Shown here: positions 54,276 to 64,000 of the stretch, one piece after another
Numbering within the stretch: position 1 is the first letter of the stretch
Layout: each line of letters starts with the position of its first letter
Assembly: GCF_010015445.1 (NCBI RefSeq)
Contig: NC_053121.1
Span: forward strand, 31,443,934 to 31,507,933
Direction of reading: 5' to 3'
DNA: 64,000 nt
Origin: Perca fluviatilis
Lineage: Eukaryota > Chordata > Actinopteri > Perciformes > Percidae
The notes under the pieces: model-generated
Told to the model about the DNA's origin: nothing
The model's input: the letters and a program-made list of their open reading frames with translations, nothing else
The model's database searches: none
Program-made: the position numbers and the translations under genes

Positions 54276-55560
54276 TGGTGGAAATAGTAATTTTGTATAA
54301 AATGTCTAGTCTTAGACTTATTATAACCTTAACCTGTGTTCCCAATTTAAAAAAAGAACCATGGAATCAGATTGAGTTTATACCAAATTACCAAATTAAA
54401 GGAATGTATATTCCTCCTAATGTTGTGAATTTCCCTTAAATAATTGTATCAAATTTTTATTGTTATATTTAATATATATCCCACACCTGCTCCATCCTGC
54501 CCCTACAAGAACAGGCCATAATGACCTTATTTCAAAATGGAGAGTAATTCCAACAAACTGCCATGGGTGGAGTAGAAACGGTTATGAAGCCACTGGGTTT
54601 ATTTCCCATGAGTGTATTACTGCTAAAGTAGCCATAGATATATTATGCCTCGAAGCAGAATAAGCATAATGTGATCCATGACTGTTTTATGATAGTTAGT
54701 GGTGCCACAGCATTATATGAAATTTAAATTGCATTGTTCTTTTATTTCTGACCAACACACTTGAATTGATCTCTAAGAATCCCTAATGGCAGAAACTCAC
54801 TTCCAGGGCCCTCGCTGTTTTTTTTCACCGTCTGTACTATTTGCTGTGGTGTTTCGTGTGATTACTGTTGAGATTCCCCTGAACGCAGCCCCTAATGGCT
54901 GCTGTGAATGTCTAATCTGATGCATCGCCATGGTCTCTTTCATCTTATTTGAGAATGGAGGGCAAGTGCTCCTCAATCCCCCTATGTAGACCCTCGTTTT
55001 ATAAGCCCACATGAGAAGACGAGGCAACTTTGCTTGTTATACAAATGGACTTTTCATTAGGACACAGAATGGGTTTTGGTCACAGCAGCAGCACAGCTGA
55101 TCAAATCTCAAACAATGGAACAGCTTGCAGACCTGGAGCAAGGTCCATTTAGAGGCTGTTTTCTTTGTTACTGATGTGAATCCAGGTGTGTATGTGTGAG
55201 TGCGTCTGCTTGTGTGGTTATTTTGGCTAGATCTGGAAAATGAGCAAGGGTGTGATCTAATGCATTAGGAATATTGCTGCTGTGAAATGTGATCTTTAGT
55301 TGATTATTATAGAAGGTCATAAAGATGACACTTGTAAATATGTTTGTCTTTATATTTAGTTATCTCATATGTCTCATTCATCTTAATGTAACGTGTGATT
55401 TCTAAAGATCATCGAGTAAAATGTTTCCATGTGATCACAAAATATCGTAAATATACGCTATATTGTCATCGCTTCATAATGTCAATACATTCTAGTGACC
55501 ACAGAATAATTATTTTGAAATTTCCAGGAAATCAAAACTTAATAGTTTGACAATTAATTA
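54276..55560. other. Non-coding DNA, no gene seen
   Basis: No exon or bounded repeat recognised. Confidence 0.45.
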
Positions 55561-55564
55561 AAAA

Positions 55565-56130
55565 TGAGTTACATTAGAAGATTGATACCTGTGTCATCTG
55601 TTCACTCAATATAAGCTAGGCTACAACAAGCATCCTGCTTAGCTTAGCTTAACAGAAAAGCTGGAAACAAGGAAAAAGGCAGCTAGCCTGGCTCTAGTCG
55701 GAAGCTAACAAAACTAGCATGCCTCTGTAAAGCTCACTAATGAACACATTATATCTTGTTAGTTTGATCTGTACAAAAACAGAAGTGTAAAATAAAATTG
55801 TGGTTTTATGGAGAATAATGTGCTGTTTCTTCACTGGGAGTAGCGGTGACCTCTGAGAACCGGTGACAACTTTGGTACGTCACCTCTCCCACCAAGAAAC
55901 AGTTCCGCGCATAATAGCCTGTTCATTTGCAAATTGTGATTCATAAACTTTGGTTTATGGTCGGCAGAATTTGTTACCTTTGGACAGAGCCAGGAAGATT
56001 ATGAGCTGTTTATCCTGTTTCTAGTCTTAATGCTAAGCTAGGTTAACTGGCTTTAACTTTATATATTTATTGTACAGACATGAGAGTGGCATCAACCTTC
56101 TCATCAAACTCTCATCAGGGAAGCGAATGA
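55565..56130. mobile_element. Long-TIR MITE with GCTTAGCTTAGC / GCTAAGCTA arms
   Basis: The left part (AGAAGATTGATACCTGTGTC, GCTTAGCTTAGCTTAAC) is mirrored at the right part (ATGCTAAGCTAGGTTAAC, ACATGAGAGTGGCATCAACC TTCTCATC). CTAGCCTGGCTCTAGTCGG and GGTACGTCACC lie in between. A partial copy of one arm is at 60480-60650. Ends are approximate. Confidence 0.65.
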
Positions 56131-59100
56131 GCCCCTACAAGTGGACTTCATAAAGTTAATACTTTGTTGCAAAAGAAAATCTCACTAACAGGTCCATTTA
56201 GCTTTCAATCATATCGAACTTTTAATCAGCAGATAGAGAGGTAATTGCCCATTTGTCACGGAACAGTAGATGTTTACATTTTTTTAAATTTAAATTTGTT
56301 GGATTAACAGCTGATGTCCAAAGTTCATTTCTGACCTTGAAAGCAGCAGTTGAGAAAACAATCTCACCACATAGTCAATTTATTAGCTGTTCTACGGCTT
56401 TCAATTGCACCTGCTGGCCTTGCTCAAATGTTCTGTAGTGTGATTTGTAGTTGAAAATGTGTGTTCATGCAATTTTGTCCTTTTGTTCTGTGGCGTTCAC
56501 AGTGTCCAATAACAAGTAGAGCATGAAAACAACATTCAATGTTCATTTGGAAAAGGTTTTGTAACTTAGGAGCCTGCTAAATTAGCTGCTGTTGGATTAT
56601 TTCGCTATTTTAGGCTTTTCAAGCCCAAGTAATTGCTAGTATCAGAATCAGTCTGGATCCAGGTGCATTGACCATAACACCATAATATTCTGCTGTATGC
56701 CCAGTGGCACGGCTGTGTTTGGTACAATAACATTAGATTTATTTTTGCTATCTCTCTGCCCTCCATTTTATGGCCAGTATCCTGTAAGCGTGCTGAGCGC
56801 AGAAAAGAAAAACCCTTCAATCCAAAATGTTCCCTTTTTTTCCACAGATAGTTCTTGTATGTAGTTCTTTGTTAGGAAAACAAATGAGTATATGATGTAA
56901 ACGTGACACTGGGACATTGAGTGGTTAGAGGTTGTAAATCAGACACTGATTACATCTGTCTAGGCCAGAGTTGTCCATTTGCCTCAAGTGCAAAACTGAC
57001 CTGATTTGGGTGATTCTCCTGACAGGTCTGTTTATCACTGCTGGTGTAACTGCGTTGTGGCACATTTCACGCCATTAAAGCTATCCGTGGGTCCATTATA
57101 CTTCAAAGATGCAGTATCCCTGATAGCACCTATATGACCTGGGGACAAAATTTCAACTGTAAATGGAGAGCATCACATTTTGTTGGCTGCATCTTGTCAG
57201 GATAAGGGGAATGTGGGAGTTGGTGGCATGTTAGCATCTGCTTTCTTCTTATGTGGTGCTTTCTAAAAAATATTTTTTTCTCTTGCTGAGTTTTGTCTTT
57301 TTGTAAAACACGGATTTAAATAAAAGAACGCACCCGGCACTTCTGTTCTTTTCTCTCTTGCAGCATTTCATCAGGCGAGTGCTTTTTCGTCCTTTTGAAA
57401 AGTCAGACGTGTCAAGGCTAGTTTAAAACAGAATACTTTTCCTCCTAATTTCTCTATCCTCTGTGCTGCTGGGAGGTAGAAGGTCACCGTGCTGCAGTAT
57501 CTCAGGTTCCCCTTTAATCAAGTAGATGTGGAAATAAAATGTTTTAATGAATCGATGCACTTAGACCATGAAAACCATTTTGGGCTGTTATTAGTAGGCT
57601 AGATGTCAAATTAGGAACTTAAAGTCACCTATTGTGAAACGTAGGCTGCATGTGAAGTAGCACTTCTTTTTTGTTGACCAGATAAAACAAGTTATAGTGC
57701 TGCATTTCTAATGTGAATGAAGCATTGCAGATTTGGAATGTGGTGTCAGGAGTTGAATGTATTGTGAATTAGACATTGCACCCAGGGTAATTTATCAGTT
57801 AATCTTTGTATCTTTTTCACTATAGTGAACTGCAGCAAATAATGTCCTGCTACAATAGAATAGCAACGATGAATTCAGCAGTAATAATATTACATTTATA
57901 CATAAAGCACCTTCAGGTAATAGCACTATTATTCATGCACACTGTTTCTGAAAGCCATTGACATACTTTGAACAAAAGCTTTTTGATCATGTAATACCGC
58001 TAGCTCTTTGTTAGCTGTAATTTTAAGATGTGTGAGTTCAGGCTCAGTGGGCATGTAAAGCAGTTTAATGACAACCTATCAAAGAACCACATCTTTACTT
58101 TCCCCTTATCTTTATTCAAGGTACTTTATGTGCCCAGCCCTGAGTCTACAGTCACTCTTGTTTTCTAATTCTGACGATAAAGCTGCAGGGCAGCAAGAGG
58201 GAAAGAATATGAGATGAATATCAACACCCCGAAATATTGTACTTTGATTTAAATATAATCAACATTCTTATACCAACAATGGATCCAAATGAATTGCTTA
58301 TAGTAATGAAGCCACAGAGAATAATCACCCGACTCTGCAGTTCCCCTCAGCTTTAAGGAGCTTCATAGTGTTTCAGCTCATTGTTTTACTTCTCTCTGTT
58401 GCAGCCTCTATTTGTCATTTAAGCTAGTAAAACATTTGTTTTGTTTTTTTACATACAAACTCTTTCCAGTGTAGTTATAGTGTATTTCGACATAAAGCAG
58501 GTTACAGTTGCCATGTTTCCAAGTTTAGCCTTTCTCCCATGTGTAAAAATAGCTGTGCGTATATACAAACTGACCTTTTAACATAACAAGTTGTCATTGG
58601 CACGGCAATGTTTTTCTGTAAGTTTTTAACTGAACCGTATGCATAGTCCTTTTATAGCTCCTGAAAGGCAACTGTAAGATTGTGTTAGAGAGCAGCTATA
58701 TGAATCCAATCAAATGTTCATTGTATAGCAGCTCGTTTAGTATTCACAAAGCACACAATCACACTGCATCCTGTCGTCACAAGTAGAATATGGGGCTCGA
58801 CCTTGTTTTTCATATTATGCGCATTGCTACGCATTGTAATATGTTATGTAGCTATTCTTGTCAAGTGCAGACACCATAATATTCTGTAGACATTCAGGAA
58901 GACAGAAGCTATGATAATGAGACCACTCTGCATGCATGCTGTGTATTTTGCGCTGTTAGTTCTTGGATTCAAGATGCAAATTGGATCCAACAAAGCCTTA
59001 AGAGTCACCTAACAAACCTCTTAATGCAAGCTTTGATTGCGTTTCACGTCATAAAAAGTGATTTGAAAGCCCCTCTGTCTGCATTAAATCTCCATAATGA

Positions 59101-59389
59101 AGCAAGACAAAAATGGCATGGCCATTAGCACATGGATTACAATTTTTAATCTGCTGAAGCTCATTGTGTTGAGGCTCATGTGCAGGAGAGAGATTATTCA
59201 GAGGAGAAATAGCTGTATTTCTTTTAATATTGGAATTAATCTTCTTCTTCTTCTTAATCGTATCTGTTGTTTAGTATGATAAGATGGGATGTGGCTGTGT
59301 GGTACAGTAACACACAGTATCTCACACTGAGTTCACTGCAATGCATCTGAAATGGGGGGGTGGGGGGCGGGGGCTGCTAACAATTGCTG
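56131..59389. other. Non-coding DNA, no gene seen
   Basis: Low repeat content and no recognisable exon on either strand. Could hold regulatory DNA, but nothing specific is supported. Confidence 0.4.
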
Positions 59390-59470
59390 TGATGGACTAG
59401 CAACCTGTCCAGAATGTGCTCTACCTCTCGCCCAATGCATGCTGGGATAAGGTTCAGCCAGCTGAAACAG
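59390..59470. repeat. Short dispersed repeat, inverse of 31187-31252
   Basis: TGATGGACTAGCAACCTGTCCAGAAT... ATGCATGCTGGGATAAGG matches 31187-31252 in inverse orientation. Confidence 0.55.
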
Positions 59471-59574
59471 GGGTTGCTTAAAACATGTCTTCTCTTATTC
59501 TTGTAAATTTGCACCACTTTGATTTGATAAAGAATTTACGGGGCCCCCCTGGGGTCAGCTGATAAAGAAAAACT

Positions 59575-59662
59575 AAACCGTGCGCACAGAATAAAAACCT
59601 GTTCCCTCGGTTTTAAAAACTGTTCGCACAGATTCATAATCCGTGCTCTCGGTTTTATAAAC
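59575..59662. repeat. Two-unit tandem repeat, ~42-bp unit
   Basis: CCGTGCGCACAGAATAAAAA...CTCGGTTTTAAAAA and CTGTTCGCACAGATTCATAA...CTCGGTTTTATAAA are consecutive related units, CpG-rich for the area. Confidence 0.6.
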
Positions 59663-59891
59663 GTAAGCAAAATTAGAAAGATATTCACAGATTCAAACTT
59701 CTGGGATCAATTCTCTATAGCGAAATGTTATTAAATCACAAATGACGCATCTTTCCTAACGTAGTAAGGTTAACAACGAGCTACAAACTCATTTTCATCA
59801 AAACGAGCCGTCCTACAACCTGGAGAAATAACATTATTGGTCTCTATGAGCAGCCGGCAGTGAGACTACAGTCAGTCAGACCGGGCGTGTC

Positions 59892-60110
59892 TAGGGACCA
59901 TCTACAAACTACAACACCGACACAAAAATATCTATTAATTTAATGATTAAATAAGGTAGTGTCTCCAAGCTTATTTTTTAAAAGTAAGTGCTGTAGTACA
60001 ACTACTTGGAGACAAGTTATAATTGAGGTAAGTTTGGAGACACTACCTTATTTAAACATTAAATTAATAGATAGTTTTGTGTCAGTGTTGTAGTTTGTAG
60101 ATGGTCCCTA
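59892..60110. mobile_element. Palindromic MITE core, second copy of the 11.5-kb element
   Basis: Starts TAGGGACCATCTACAAACTA and ends with its complement. The inverted arms are about 94 bases long and include TAAGGTAGTGTCTCCAA. The centre TTTTTTAAAAGTAAGTGCTG and GTATAGTACAACTA-like words match 11600-11705 closely. This copy keeps both core arms but not the outer arms seen at 11275-11470 and 12298-12478. Confidence 0.8.
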
Positions 60111-60139
60111 AGCACTCGTCTCACTGCAGTCTCAGCGCC

Positions 60140-60230
60140 TGGAAGGCACTAGGATTAGGCAATGGTTAGGGTTAGGGTTAGGTGCCTTGAAGTTGACGGT
60201 CGCAGCGCTGCCTTGAAGTCAACATTGGGG
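60140..60230. repeat. Short TTAGGG run flanked by AAGGCAC / GTGCCTT
   Basis: GGTTAGGGTTAGGGTTAGG (60163-60181) lies between GGAAGGCACTAGG and GGTGCCTTGAAG, which are inverse to each other. This pattern resembles a dispersed fish repeat, not a chromosome end. Confidence 0.55.
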
Positions 60231-60479
60231 GCTTAAAACATCATCGAGCTACATGGAAACCATAGCAACACGGTGCACACCGTTTTGAGATTGAACGAGC
60301 CCCAGATGTCTATGCTTATTTGCTTTATTGCCAAGAGTTCAAAAATGTTGATACAAGCTGGAGCCTGGAGTCGTATCATCACCATGAGGTTGCAAGACAA
60401 TTACCAGAGACTTAAGTAAAGTGTTTGTGCAGATTAAACAACCAAGACAAAACGTGTTAATTAGTGAGCTTTAGATGTG

Positions 60480-60650
60480 CTAATTTTGTTAGCTTTGGCC
60501 AGGCTAGCTGTTACCCCCTGCTCTTTATGCTAAGCTAAGCTAAGCTCGCCTGCTCCAGCTTCATATTCAACAGATGGACATGAAACTGATATTGATCTTG
60601 TCATCTCTCAGTCTCAGGAAGAAAGCTAAAATTTGTACTTCCCAAAATGT
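60480..60650. repeat. Partial copy of the 55.6-kb MITE arm
   Basis: GGCTAGCTGTTACCCCCTG, TATGCTAAGCTAAGCTAAGC, GACATGAAACTGATATTGAT CTTGTCATC and CCCAAAATGTC follow the order of the right arm at 56020-56125. Confidence 0.65.
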
Positions 60651-60654
60651 CTAC

Positions 60655-62041
60655 CTATTCATTTAAGATATCCATTAACACAGGGAGGAGAGTGATTAAT
60701 CTCAAATGACAAAAAAAACATACAAAAACTACTACTACTTATTTTTTTTTAGATTTTGTTGTTTGGAAGGCTTTGTTCTTTTGTAAAAGTGCAGCAAAAA
60801 CCTAAACAATTTATATACAAAAGTTTACTTTTTCAACATAGATATTTTGGACCAAAGAAAACCATGTGTAGGCGTGGTTGCCCCCTAAATTACGACACCG
60901 ACAAGGAAAGAAGCTGAACCCCAGCTGTATAGGTTTTGAGAGCTTCCTTACATTTTCCAATTCAACTTTTCTGTCCCTGTGCAGCAGCTGCAAATATCCA
61001 ACAGTAACAACGGCTGACCTGGTGGGTCTTGCCTCTTGACAGGGCACTGTGTTTCTCTCTGTTATTCCATAAATACGAGATAAGGGCCATGGCAGATCCC
61101 ATGTGTAGCTGTGTGGTTAATTGAGACCTAGCATCAGTGACCCTGGTGTATGCTCAAGCCCTCCACGTCACCGCCTATCACTCATGCTGGGTAATTGGTA
61201 GCACTGCAGCCACAGAGAGCTAACATCTGCAAAATCGGAGGCGCTGCGACTGACAGAGTTGTGTTGAAGAGTCTCTTTTGGACAAAGGATATGTTTTCTT
61301 TATGCGGAGGTTTCATTTAGAAAGCTAGAAGGGGATGCAGGTGATACTTTTGTGTTAAATGTTTTGTGAAGAGATATTTGTTCTTTGTTTACCTATGCAC
61401 AAAGCTCCACCAGATGAGGCGAAAATCACAAGGTGCTAATGAAAAGAATATCCAATGGTCCTTTATTGAGACAACATAAATCCTCACTGTGTACCAAAAT
61501 GAAACTGTGGTGTTCACATATGGCCTCTTTTTCTAGTGAGTGCTCCATCAGAGAGAGTTGCATGGGCTGTGTCTAAAATGACTCATTCAATACTACCAAT
61601 ATTTTAGACACTATAGTGAGATGAATATTTACATGTGAATAATTAGCATTTTTGCATAATCACTGACAGGTGTGGAGTCAAACAACTGTATTTTTCGAAT
61701 CTTTAAAATTCAAGGCAGGTATTGTTCACGCCATGGCCACTGCTGTTTTCACATTCTATTGTGGTTTTTATGGGCTGTATATAGTAGCATACATGTCATG
61801 CTCAGAATTTGGAGACTGAAAAAAAAATGGACTGGACTATTTTTATTTGCCTCCCTCATCCCTTTTGTGTCCTAATTTTTGCAAAGCTTTCAAAACTAGT
61901 TGTTGTAGATGGGTAGTTCACTTACACCATAGTGCATAATTTCTAGATGTTTCACCTTCAGACAGTGACATCTTACTCCCATTTCAACCATGACTTCTAA
62001 TAATTATGCTAATATACAACTTGGCATTTGCAAATACATTG
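60655..62041. other. Non-coding DNA, no gene seen
   Basis: No exon or bounded repeat recognised. Confidence 0.4.
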
Positions 62042-62244
62042 TTAAAGCAACACTAGACAACTTTTCCCGCTTCGGTCCCCCTACAGGTTGGAAGCGGAAT
62101 TGCCCATTACATTATGCAAGTTTGCCAGATCGGGTAGCGGATCTCTGTAGTTCGAATGAACTGGACAATGTAATGTAATGAACAATTCTGCTTCCAACCT
62201 GTAGGGGGACCAAAGCGGGAAAAGTTCTCTAGTGTTGCTTTAAG
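62042..62244. mobile_element. TTAA-bounded foldback MITE, 203 bp
   Basis: TTAA + AGCAACACTAGACAACTT at the left; AAGTTCTCTAGTGTTGCT + TTAA at the right. Inverted arms of about 60 bases include CCCGCTT(C/T)GGTCCCCCTACA and GGTTGGAAGC. The short interior has no coding capacity. Confidence 0.9.
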
Positions 62245-62870
62245 GAAACGTAATATTTTGTATCAACATAACGAGGAAACATTTCTATTTAATGTCTCTG
62301 CAAAATCTTCAATGTCAACAAACCTCATTTTGTTCACCTACAATATCCATTCCTGGTAACTTAAGCATGATTGATGTTTTTATTGGTATGTTCAGGCAAA
62401 GCACTTAAGGTTATAGGGAAAGATTGTGGTCTTAGTTAAATATTGAAAAAGTAAATGATGACTTGAAGCAAGACGTTTGTTTACTTTATCTAACCAAAAC
62501 TACAATGTTTTCTTAAACTCACAAAGTATTTTAGTAGCATAAACCTAACAACAAGTGCAGCACAGGTAGCGAAGACCGTTGGGGAAAAAGTCTTTCCAGT
62601 ACATCTAATCCATAAAGCAATTACATTTCCTTCCAAATGTATTTGGAAACGAAAGGAAATATTATTATCTAAATGTATTTTACTGGAGACAGGCATGGCT
62701 ATTTGGAATCACATCAACTATGCAAAACTAGATTTGAATAGAGGTCTAAAATGATCCTGCATAATGAGACAATAAGCAAATACTGTACGTCTGTAGGAGG
62801 GTTTTGTATTATGTCTCTGCATACACCCTCACACAAAGAATTAACAGGCATTCAAGCACTTGTGAATTAA
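62245..62870. other. Non-coding DNA, no gene seen
   Basis: No exon recognised. Confidence 0.45.
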
Positions 62871-64000
62871 ATTTGAAAAATTAAAAACATTACCCCATCA
62901 TAATCAAGCCCCTTCGCGCTCCCTTGAATCCCATATTCATCAATCAATAGTTAATATCTTCCTTTAGAGCTCTACTTTCCTTTGAGTTCAGGCACTTTTT
63001 CACATTCAATTAGCAAAAGAATATGCCCTCCACTGTGACTGGGTTCAGTTTCATCCTTTCTGAATGCTATTTCCACCCATGGAAGAGGTGACACAATGAA
63101 CAGCCCCAGGTATTTTTTCACCCCTCCTGATGGGGGGGGAAGTTGAGGGTGTGAGTGTTGGGGGGGGGGGGCAGTATCCCTAGGGGAGTGCAGCACAAAT
63201 CCAATGGAACAAAAATGCATCCATATTTGGCAGGGCTTTTGTCTCCCCTGACAGCTGAGTGTACTGAGGGGGGCCCATGATAATGAATTGGATTAAATGT
63301 GAAAGTAAGAAAAGCATAGCTCCTCAAAGGCCAGCATGGGGGGATTGGGTGGGGGGAGGTGGTTTGATATCGTTAGGGGTGGGAGGTATGCTAATGTTTG
63401 TACACTTTCAACACTGAAGCGGATCAAAGATGCTTTTTTTAAAAAGATGAGATTAGCGATATAAGAAAATAATTCCCCCTAAATCTATGCTTGTTAAAAG
63501 CGCTTTCTGGAAAATGATTGCTTCCTAAATGCTGTCAGTGCTCCCCTTGTTGTCTCATGTAGAAACATGAAAGAAAGCCCAAAGAAATTCCCTCCCTAAT
63601 GAGAAAAGATGGGCACGGCAGCAAAGTAAATCACATATATATGAAGTGTGTAAATCGCCAGTCACACGCAGCCTCTAAGCTGATTAAAACACACACTAAA
63701 CAGTATAGTGCTTGCTACAGAGCTAATTTAATCAGCCATCTTTCTCATTCTATATTCCATTACTCTACACTCTTTCAACATGACCTTAAACCTCAGCATA
63801 CTCCTTTTATTGCTGCACTTTAATGTATAAATCTCACAAAGAGAGAACCACAGTGATTTTGATTTGCATTTTATTGAGTTTTAGATTGGCGCTGGGATAA
63901 TGATGAGATGTGGGGGCAGCGTTAATGCTCTTAATGTTTACCACCACAGTTCACCTTCTTTTTCTTCACGCTGTAGTCTCGATCTGCTACTTGTAATTAC
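62871..64000. other. Unique-looking block, candidate conserved non-coding DNA
   Basis: Free of recognisable transposons, with G-runs at 63132-63171 and 63338-63358 and several TAATTA/TTAAT-type words (for example CTAATTTAATCAGC near 63722). Frames here have no domain. The texture resembles developmental enhancer DNA, but this is only an inference. Confidence 0.25.

Noticed and set aside
60163..60181. True interstitial telomere from chromosome fusion
   Set aside because: Only about three units, embedded in repeat-like sequence.

Overview
The window is AT-rich vertebrate DNA, most likely from a spiny-rayed teleost fish. I infer this from very long (AC)n tracts, GCTAACGTTAGC-type motifs, spliced genes with long introns, and many short non-autonomous DNA transposons plus L2-type LINE tails that look like common teleost repeats. 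There is no sign of bacterial gene organisation, CRISPR, rRNA or tRNA.

Only two protein-coding loci can be supported. (1) At 45028-46590 on the + strand there is an intact three-exon gene for a 265-residue TOMT/COMT-family protein. It has an N-terminal membrane anchor and a good SAM-binding motif, but several catalytic and metal-binding positions known from COMT are replaced, so it may be a pseudo-methyltransferase. (2) At 40931-41032 on the - strand there is one short coding exon, Met to ...EAQTWIE followed by a perfect GTGAGT donor. It matches the first coding exon of the LIMCH1/LMO7 family (calponin-homology plus LIM proteins). No later exon was found, so positions 1-40930 may be the first intron of that gene. 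The two genes are divergent and about 4 kb apart. A CpG- and ETS-motif-bearing stretch (about 41.03-42.75 kb) lies upstream of the LIMCH1/LMO7-like exon and is the likely promoter zone for at least that gene.

The remainder is introns or intergenic DNA. Repeats that can be delimited include piggyBac-like or other TTAA-bounded foldback elements (13175, 29178, 62042), hAT-like elements with target-site duplications (17091, 19872, 27853, and probably 14154 and 36171), a Harbinger-like element with TTA duplication (27048), and an element with AAGCTTGATTTATA ends carrying a nested hAT insertion (19555-20600). A large foldback is interrupted by an L2 LINE 3' end (11208-12478), and its palindromic core occurs again at 59892-60110. 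Seven long (AC/GT)n arrays and two long (TA)n tracts are present. A perfect 42-bp-arm hairpin at 32514-32603 is the most striking unexplained structure. From about 46.6 kb to the right end no exon was recognised. The last kilobase (62.9-64.0 kb) and 33.4-34.1 kb are unique-looking and could hold conserved non-coding enhancers, but this cannot be shown from one sequence.

Repeat names rest on recognised termini and duplications read by eye; no database search was possible.
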